The position numbers and the translations under genes were made by a program. From assembly GCA_903924445.1 (NCBI GenBank), contig CAIYBQ010000288.1, positions 1 to 11,110 of the forward strand: a stretch of DNA of 11,110 nt, written 5' to 3'. The stretch comes from an uncultured Armatimonadota bacterium. Its GTDB lineage: Bacteria > Armatimonadota > Armatimonadia > Armatimonadales > Armatimonadaceae. This document shows, piece after piece, positions 6,919 through 11,110 of the stretch. Numbering within the stretch: the first letter of the stretch is position 1; the number at the start of each line of letters is the position of its first letter. The notes under the pieces are model-generated. The model made no database searches. It saw only the letters and a list, made by a program, of their open reading frames with translations, and was not told where the DNA came from.

Positions 6919-8249
6919 CAGGCCAACAACTCCACAGGGTTCTCCATCACGCGCTTGAAGGCGCCAAGGAACATCGCTGCGTCGCTTCCATCAACAACGC
7001 GATGGTCCGCTGAAAGGGTTACTTTCATACGGCGTCTTGCGACGATGGCTCCATCGACAACAGCTGGAACTGTTCTTGTGCCGGACACGGCCAAGATCGC
7101 ACCTTCGCCTGGGTTGATAATCGCTGCGAAGTTTTCGACATCAGCGATGGCACCCATGTTGGAAATGGTGAACGTTCCACCCGAATACTCGCTTGGGGTG
7201 AGCTTTCCAGAACGCGCCTTCTCAGCAAGCTGCTTTACAGTGCGTGAGATGTTTCGAACGGACAGTGCATCTGCATTCTTGACAACAGGAACAATTAAGC
7301 CATCCGGTAAGGATACTGCGACACCAATATGCGCCGACTTGGAAATGATGCGTTGGTTGTTGTCAAACTTGCTGTTGACGACCGGAACTTCGATGAGAGC
7401 ACAAGCACTCGCCTTGACAATCAAGTCGTTTACAGAGACCTTAGGAATCGCACCACCTGCATTCCTGTTAAGCTGCTCACGAACCGTCAGCAGAGCTTCC
7501 ATATCCACTTCTACAGTTACGTAGATGTGCGGAACCTGCTGTTTGGACTCCGTGAGGCGCTTTGCGATTGTGCGACGCATTGCATTGTATTCTTGTACTT
7601 CAACTGCATTCACAGGGGATGCCGGAGTAGTCGAAGCGGATGCGCCGGCGATCAATGCCTCTACATCAGCGGCCTTGATCGGACCAGCCGCCTGAATGGA
7701 ACTCAGGCTGACGTGGTTTGCTGCGGCAATGGCGCGAGCCAATGGGCTTGCCTTGATGTGTGACGTATCCGCGGAGAGCTCAAGAACAACCGGTTCACCG
7801 GAAACACTTGCTGAACCACCGAGCCCTTCAGGAAGCGCACACGCAAGGGAGTCACCAAAAGGTTTCCAGGAACCATCCGATGCAACTGCGGTTGCGACAG
7901 GGGATTGGACAGGTGATGACTGCGCGGCTGGTTCAGCTGGAGCAACTACCACCTCAGGCGCTGATGCTACTACAGGTGCAGACGCGGCGGTTGGAATCGT
8001 TTTGTCGACGTTAGAGCCATCACCGATGCGCGCAATCGGCTTGCCCACGGGTACTGATACGCCTGCAGCATATCCAATCCATTCCAGGACACCGGATATG
8101 TCAGCACCAACTTCAACATTGGTCTTGTCGGTTTCTACTTCGAAGATTGGATCATCTGATTTGACAGAGTCTCCAACATTCTTCAGCCACCGGACAATCT
8201 TGCCTTCTTCCATCGCATCGCCGAGCTTCGGCATAATGACATCTGCCAT
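6918..8249 (-). CDS. pdhC: Dihydrolipoamide acyltransferase (E2), pyruvate dehydrogenase type
   Basis: E2 core of a 2-oxoacid dehydrogenase complex, moving the acyl group from E1 to coenzyme A by way of lipoamide. The 443-residue protein has one N-terminal lipoyl domain (about 1-78) with the lipoylation Lys42 in ETDKTNVEV, an Ala/Pro/Val-rich flexible linker (about 85-160), a peripheral-subunit-binding domain (about 165-202, beginning IKASPLARAI) and the catalytic domain (about 215-443) with the active-site motif HRVVDG at 416-421. The binding domain lacks three residues of the usual G-x-G-P-x-G-R-I loop, removing the conserved Gly-Arg. The start lies 4 nt after the E1 beta stop, with AGGAAGG (8257-8263) as its SD site. 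Pyruvate specificity is inferred from the E1 neighbours; acetoin or branched-chain variants cannot be fully excluded. Confidence 0.92.
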   Translation of the reverse strand: MADVIMPKLGDAMEEGKIVRWLKNVGDSVKSDDPIFEVETDKTNVEVGADISGVLEWIGYAAGVSVPVGKPIARIGDGSNVDKTIPTAASAPVVASAPEVVVAPAEPAAQSSPVQSPVATAVASDGSWKPFGDSLACALPEGLGGSASVSGEPVVLELSADTSHIKASPLARAIAAANHVSLSSIQAAGPIKAADVEALIAGASASTTPASPVNAVEVQEYNAMRRTIAKRLTESKQQVPHIYVTVEVDMEALLTVREQLNRNAGGAIPKVSVNDLIVKASACALIEVPVVNSKFDNNQRIISKSAHIGVAVSLPDGLIVPVVKNADALSVRNISRTVKQLAEKARSGKLTPSEYSGGTFTISNMGAIADVENFAAIINPGEGAILAVSGTRTVPAVVDGAIVARRRMKVTLSADHRVVDGSDAAMFLGAFKRVMENPVELLA

Positions 8250-8253
8250 GGGG

Positions 8254-9267
8254 TTACCTTCCTAAAGTCCGCTTTGCAGCGATTACGATGTCATGTTCGC
8301 TTGGAAACGAGATGTTCTCCAAGTTACGGGCGAATGGCATTGGAACGAATGCTCCTGTGACACGCTGCACTGGAGCATCCAGATCGTAGAATGCACGTTC
8401 AGCAATCTGAGCGCTAATCTCAGCAGCGCAGCCATACAATCCCCATTGCTCCTGAACGACGACCGCCCGGTGCGTCTTTTTGATAGACGCAATCGGTGTA
8501 GCCATATCGAGAGGCAGCAATGTGCGCAAGTCAACAACTTCCGCAGAAATGCCTTCCTGCGCCATAATGTTCGCAGCCTTCAAACACTGAATCGTCATCG
8601 CTGAATAACCAATCAACGTAACATCCGTACTGGCTCGAAGCACATTGGCTTTGCCGAAGGGCACGGTGAAGTCAGGGTCATCAGGGACTTCACTTAGGCC
8701 AGGCAGGATCGCATCTAAAACGTCAGGTTTTTCAAAGTAAAGTCGAAGTGCTTCCATGACAATCACAGGATTGTCATCCCGCATCGCGGTCTTGAGGAGG
8801 CCCTTCATATCCGCAGGTGTTGCAGGCATCACGACCTTAAGTCCGGGTACGTGTGCAAACAGGACTTCGAGGCTCTGTGAGTGCTGAGCACTCAGCTGGC
8901 GTCCGACTCCGGATGGGCCACGAATGACCATAGGGACCTTGAACTGACCACCAAACATGTAACGAATCTTCGCTGCATGGTTGATGACCTGGTCGTAGGC
9001 AACCATCGCAAAGTCCATACGCATCATTTCGCAGACTGGACGGAGGCCAGCCATTGCAGAGCCGATGCCCAATCCAAGGATTCCAACCTCAGAGATTGGG
9101 GTGTCTACAACACGCATCGGACCGAATTCCTTGAGGAATCCGCTTGTTACACCGAGGGTGCCCAAGTATTGTCCGACTTCTTCGCCGGCGATGAACACTC
9201 TGTCGTCGGCGAGCATTTCTTCACGAAGGGCGGATGTAATCGCATCCGCGTAGCGCAATCTAGCCAT
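8254..9267 (-). CDS. pdhB: Pyruvate dehydrogenase E1 component, beta subunit
   Basis: Beta subunit of the heterotetrameric thiamine-diphosphate E1 enzyme, which decarboxylates the 2-oxoacid and reductively acylates the E2 lipoyl group. At 337 residues it is of standard length. Family landmarks are AGEEVGQYLGTLGVTSGF near 27-44, the cofactor-activating glutamate at about Glu60 in DTPISEVG, the RGPSGVGRQLSAQHSQSLE region (about 116-134) with His129, and the C-terminal transketolase-like half (LIGYSAMT and following). The ATG overlaps the E1 alpha stop by one base (TAATG), so the two subunits are translationally coupled, which fits equal stoichiometry. Distinction from acetoin dehydrogenase beta rests mainly on the alpha subunit. 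Confidence 0.93.
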   Translation of the reverse strand: MARLRYADAITSALREEMLADDRVFIAGEEVGQYLGTLGVTSGFLKEFGPMRVVDTPISEVGILGLGIGSAMAGLRPVCEMMRMDFAMVAYDQVINHAAKIRYMFGGQFKVPMVIRGPSGVGRQLSAQHSQSLEVLFAHVPGLKVVMPATPADMKGLLKTAMRDDNPVIVMEALRLYFEKPDVLDAILPGLSEVPDDPDFTVPFGKANVLRASTDVTLIGYSAMTIQCLKAANIMAQEGISAEVVDLRTLLPLDMATPIASIKKTHRAVVVQEQWGLYGCAAEISAQIAERAFYDLDAPVQRVTGAFVPMPFARNLENISFPSEHDIVIAAKRTLGR

Positions 9268-10268
9268 TATGCGTACACATCCTTAATAAGCTCACTTGGA
9301 TCTGGGTATGGGGAGTCATCAGAAAATTTCATCGCTGCTTCAGCCGATGCATAAGCTCTAGCTTGAATATCAGTGATCATCTCATCCGTTAGGACACCGA
9401 GCTCGATCAGTTTCGTCTGCGCAAACTTGATCGGATCTTTTTCTTCCTTCGCACGTGCTACTTCATCACGTGTGCGGTAGGTCGACTGGGTGACTGGAGT
9501 GTCAGCCGCGCCATGACCGTGGTAACGATACGTCTTGAACTCGACAAAAACAGGATGAGGATCTTCCTTCATCTCCTGGATAATCTGGGCCATTTGCTCG
9601 TGGACTTCGAAGATGTCCTGACCGTTGATGGTCACTGAGCGCATCGCGAACGAGTCAACCCGGCTGCGCAGATCCTGATTTGCATGGCTGCGCTCGATGG
9701 ATGTACCCATGGCGTAGCCGTTGTTTTCAAGTGCGAAGATAACAGGGACTTTATACAGTTGTGCCATGTTCAAGGTCTCGTGGAAGGCACCCTGATTCAT
9801 CGATCCATCGCCAAAGAAACATGCGCACACGTTCTTCTGGTTTCGGTACTTGAGGGCCCATCCGAGGCCGAGCGCGATTGGGACGTTCCCACCAACGATG
9901 CCGTAGCCGCCGTAGAAGCCACGTGCAGCATCGCAGATGTGCATACTTCCGCCCTTGCCTTTGGAACAGCCGGTTGCTTTGCCGCAAATCTCGGCCATCA
10001 CCTCGCCGGGGTCAGAACCCGCTGCAAGCGCGTAGCCGTGATCACGGTAATGTCCAATGAAGCAGTCGCCTGCCGACAAGTCCATCCCGCCAATCAAACC
10101 TACCGCGATAGCCTCTTCACCGGAATACAAGTGCATGTAGCCGCCCATACCGTGGGCTGCTGCGTTATTCCACTCTTTTCCGATAAGCTCTTCAAATTCG
10201 CGGATGTAAACCATCTGCTCATAGAAGCGGACATATTTCGTCAAATCTAGCGTAGGCTTCTTGGCCAT
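9267..10268 (-). CDS. pdhA: Pyruvate dehydrogenase E1 component, alpha subunit
   Basis: Alpha subunit of the E1 enzyme, binding the thiamine diphosphate pyrophosphate with Mg2+. The 333-residue product shows GHYRDHG (72-78), KGKGGSMHI (103-111), FYGGYGIVGGNVP (118-130), and the cofactor motif GDGSMNQG (153-160) ending with ENN (181-183). The later YRYHGHGAADTP...YRTRDE segment corresponds to the phosphorylation-loop region of PDH E1 alpha and favours a pyruvate rather than an acetoin substrate, though this is not decisive. The chosen ATG at 10268 has GGAGAG five bases upstream; an in-frame ATG at 10322 would add 18 residues unlike the family and would sit at the expected transcription start. 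First gene of a pdhA-pdhB-pdhC-hypothetical operon; no E3 gene is in view. Confidence 0.93.
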   Translation of the reverse strand: MAKKPTLDLTKYVRFYEQMVYIREFEELIGKEWNNAAAHGMGGYMHLYSGEEAIAVGLIGGMDLSAGDCFIGHYRDHGYALAAGSDPGEVMAEICGKATGCSKGKGGSMHICDAARGFYGGYGIVGGNVPIALGLGWALKYRNQKNVCACFFGDGSMNQGAFHETLNMAQLYKVPVIFALENNGYAMGTSIERSHANQDLRSRVDSFAMRSVTINGQDIFEVHEQMAQIIQEMKEDPHPVFVEFKTYRYHGHGAADTPVTQSTYRTRDEVARAKEEKDPIKFAQTKLIELGVLTDEMITDIQARAYASAEAAMKFSDDSPYPDPSELIKDVYA

Positions 10269-10273
10269 CTGAA

Positions 10274-10279
10274 CTCTCC
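10274..10279 (-). promoter_or_regulatory. Shine-Dalgarno site of the E1 alpha gene
   Basis: On the - strand, GGAGAG stands five bases before the ATG at 10268. It decides this start over the upstream in-frame ATG at 10322. A short 5-bp hairpin (CCCGT 10288-10292 with ACGGG 10300-10304) lies 8 nt further upstream in the leader. Confidence 0.8.
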
Positions 10280-10330
10280 GTTTCAAACCCGTCCAACTTA
10301 CGGGCAGTCCCCGACAGGACAAACCGTGCG

Positions 10331-10336
10331 ATTATA
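10331..10336 (-). promoter_or_regulatory. -10 box of the pdh operon promoter
   Basis: A perfect TATAAT on the - strand lies about 63 nt before the E1 alpha start codon, predicting transcription start near 10324. The hexamer 17 nt upstream (CGGAAA) is a poor -35 box, so the promoter may need an activator. Inverted copies of CCGACAGG and GGACAAA lie on both sides of it (10311-10323 and 10375-10394). Confidence 0.6.
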
Positions 10337-10394
10337 CCTTTATCAATTCACATTTTCCGTTATGAGACCGCAGACCTGTCGGCCAGTTTTGTCC

Positions 10395-10427
10395 AATAAA
10401 ACGAGTTGCCTAAAAACTAGGTCGCAA
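10395..10427 (-). terminator. Possible weak terminator of the gene upstream of pdhA
   Basis: On the - strand, TTG-CGA-CCTA-GTTTT-TAGG-CAA folds into a 7-bp stem interrupted by a 3-nt bulge (10427 to 10406). It is followed by CTCGTTTTATT (10405-10395). It lies 76 nt after the stop codon of the edge gene and ahead of the pdh promoter, which is the right place, but the stem is weak and the T tract is imperfect. Confidence 0.35.
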
Positions 10428-10502
10428 TCGTTAGGGGTGCTCTTATAAACAAAATCAGCACGAAGCATGTCATTCGTATCAATAATGGCATTAATACAGC
10501 GA

Positions 10503-11110
10503 TTATGCCTCGCTTACTTCAACCTCTAATGCTTGCAGCTGAGCTTTTAGCTTCTCCAGAATACTTGCGTCTGGTGAACTTAAAACTAGCTGCGTTTCAC
10601 TATCAAGACTTTGAATGACCGTAACAATGGCATCCACATTTTGCTCCAAAGTAATGCCCGCGATTGAACCAACCAACAGTCCTGGTTGGAGGTTCAACTT
10701 TTTTGCCACGCGAAGTCCTGCGCGATATGCGCCAACGAGGTCGGTTGCTTTTGCTTTCTGCTTTTGCGACTGGATTGGTACCCAAGCAATACGCTGTGAA
10801 CCAAGCCCACTTCCGGCTGTTTCAACAACTTGCCCTACTTTGGCATCTTTGCTTGCTTCTAAAATCTGACGAACATCCTTCGTGAGCAGCTGCTGTGCAG
10901 GTCCGGATAAGCCTGTCCACTCTGAAATGCGGGTAAGTGTGGGGACAACCCAAATGCCTATCCCCTTGACTGCCGGTAGGGGGCCAACCTGCATTCGGAT
11001 GGAGCATCCCTTAATCATCACTGACCAGAAATCGCGGGTGGCCTGTTGACGATGTCCACTTGCGATCGATACGCCCGTTGCGACAGCGATCATCGATGCG
11101 TTGATCACGA
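10503..11110 (-). CDS. Partial hypothetical protein, 5' end outside the window
   Basis: An open frame enters from the right edge and ends with TAA at 10503-10505; about 201 C-terminal residues are visible. An apparent GTG start at 11108 sits at the very edge with no visible SD site, so the gene most likely continues beyond the window. No catalytic motif is evident. The middle and C-terminal part (DAKVGQVVETAGSG, then an Ala/Lys-rich helix around RAGLRVAKKLNLQPG and LLVGSIAGI) loosely resembles the SIMPL/DUF541 family, where a KVGxV element precedes an alanine-rich helix and a final strand. This is a pattern impression, not an identification. The C-terminus is predicted helical and acidic (LEKLKAQLQALEVEVSEA). 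It is transcribed in the same direction as the pdh operon but is separated from it by 234 nt containing a promoter. Confidence 0.6.
   Translation of the reverse strand, partial: VINASMIAVATGVSIASGHRQQATRDFWSVMIKGCSIRMQVGPLPAVKGIGIWVVPTLTRISEWTGLSGPAQQLLTKDVRQILEASKDAKVGQVVETAGSGLGSQRIAWVPIQSQKQKAKATDLVGAYRAGLRVAKKLNLQPGLLVGSIAGITLEQNVDAIVTVIQSLDSETQLVLSSPDASILEKLKAQLQALEVEVSEA

Noticed and set aside
7696..8265. 189-codon + strand open frame opposite the E2 gene
   Set aside because: It mirrors the Ala/Pro-rich linker and lipoyl domain of a clearly real gene, with a low-complexity Ser/Thr/Pro product typical of an antisense shadow.
9684..10250. 188-codon + strand open frame opposite the E1 alpha gene
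   Set aside because: It is wholly antisense to a well-identified gene, matches no family I know and has no operon context.

Overview
This window looks like ordinary bacterial chromosome. It carries two convergent housekeeping blocks: a protein-quality-control block on the + strand and a 2-oxoacid dehydrogenase operon on the - strand. There are no transposases, phage genes, CRISPR repeats or other mobile-element signs. Sigma70-type promoter elements, Shine-Dalgarno (SD) sites, intrinsic terminators and tRNAs without encoded CCA all indicate a bacterium. The ClpC N-terminus and the ClpC/trigger factor/ClpP/ClpX grouping remind me of Armatimonadota or a nearby Terrabacteria lineage. That placement comes from memory of family sequences and is tentative.

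+ strand, 66-6360: clpC (Hsp100 unfoldase) comes first. A near-consensus promoter begins one base after its stop codon and drives tRNA-Leu(UAG) and tRNA-Gly(GCC), which are closed by an intrinsic terminator. Then follow tig (trigger factor, with an unusually long charged tail), clpP (serine peptidase) and clpX (unfoldase). Together they cover nascent-chain folding (Tig) and ATP-dependent degradation: ClpP pairs with either ClpC or ClpX, and both unfoldases carry a recognisable ClpP-docking loop.

6361-6546: the intergenic region where the two blocks meet. It holds a strong GC-rich hairpin, a second weaker hairpin, and a large bidirectional terminator with A-rich and T-rich flanks.

- strand, 10340 down to 6547: a promoter with a perfect -10 box, then the genes for E1 alpha, E1 beta and E2 of a pyruvate-dehydrogenase-type complex, then a small unrecognised gene. 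Stop and start codons overlap by one base at two of the junctions and lie 4 nt apart at the third, so this is a tightly coupled operon. No E3 (dihydrolipoamide dehydrogenase) gene is present in the window. The E2 peripheral-subunit-binding domain is unusual: it lacks three residues of a conserved loop.

- strand, 11110 down to 10503: the 3' part of a gene that runs off the window. I do not recognise it firmly; its C-terminal half vaguely resembles SIMPL/DUF541 proteins.

I see no clear novel system. The points most worth a second look are the terminator squeezed directly before tig, the E2 loop deletion, the MGF variant of the ClpX docking loop, the coupled small gene at the end of the pdh operon, and inverted repeats around the pdh promoter.
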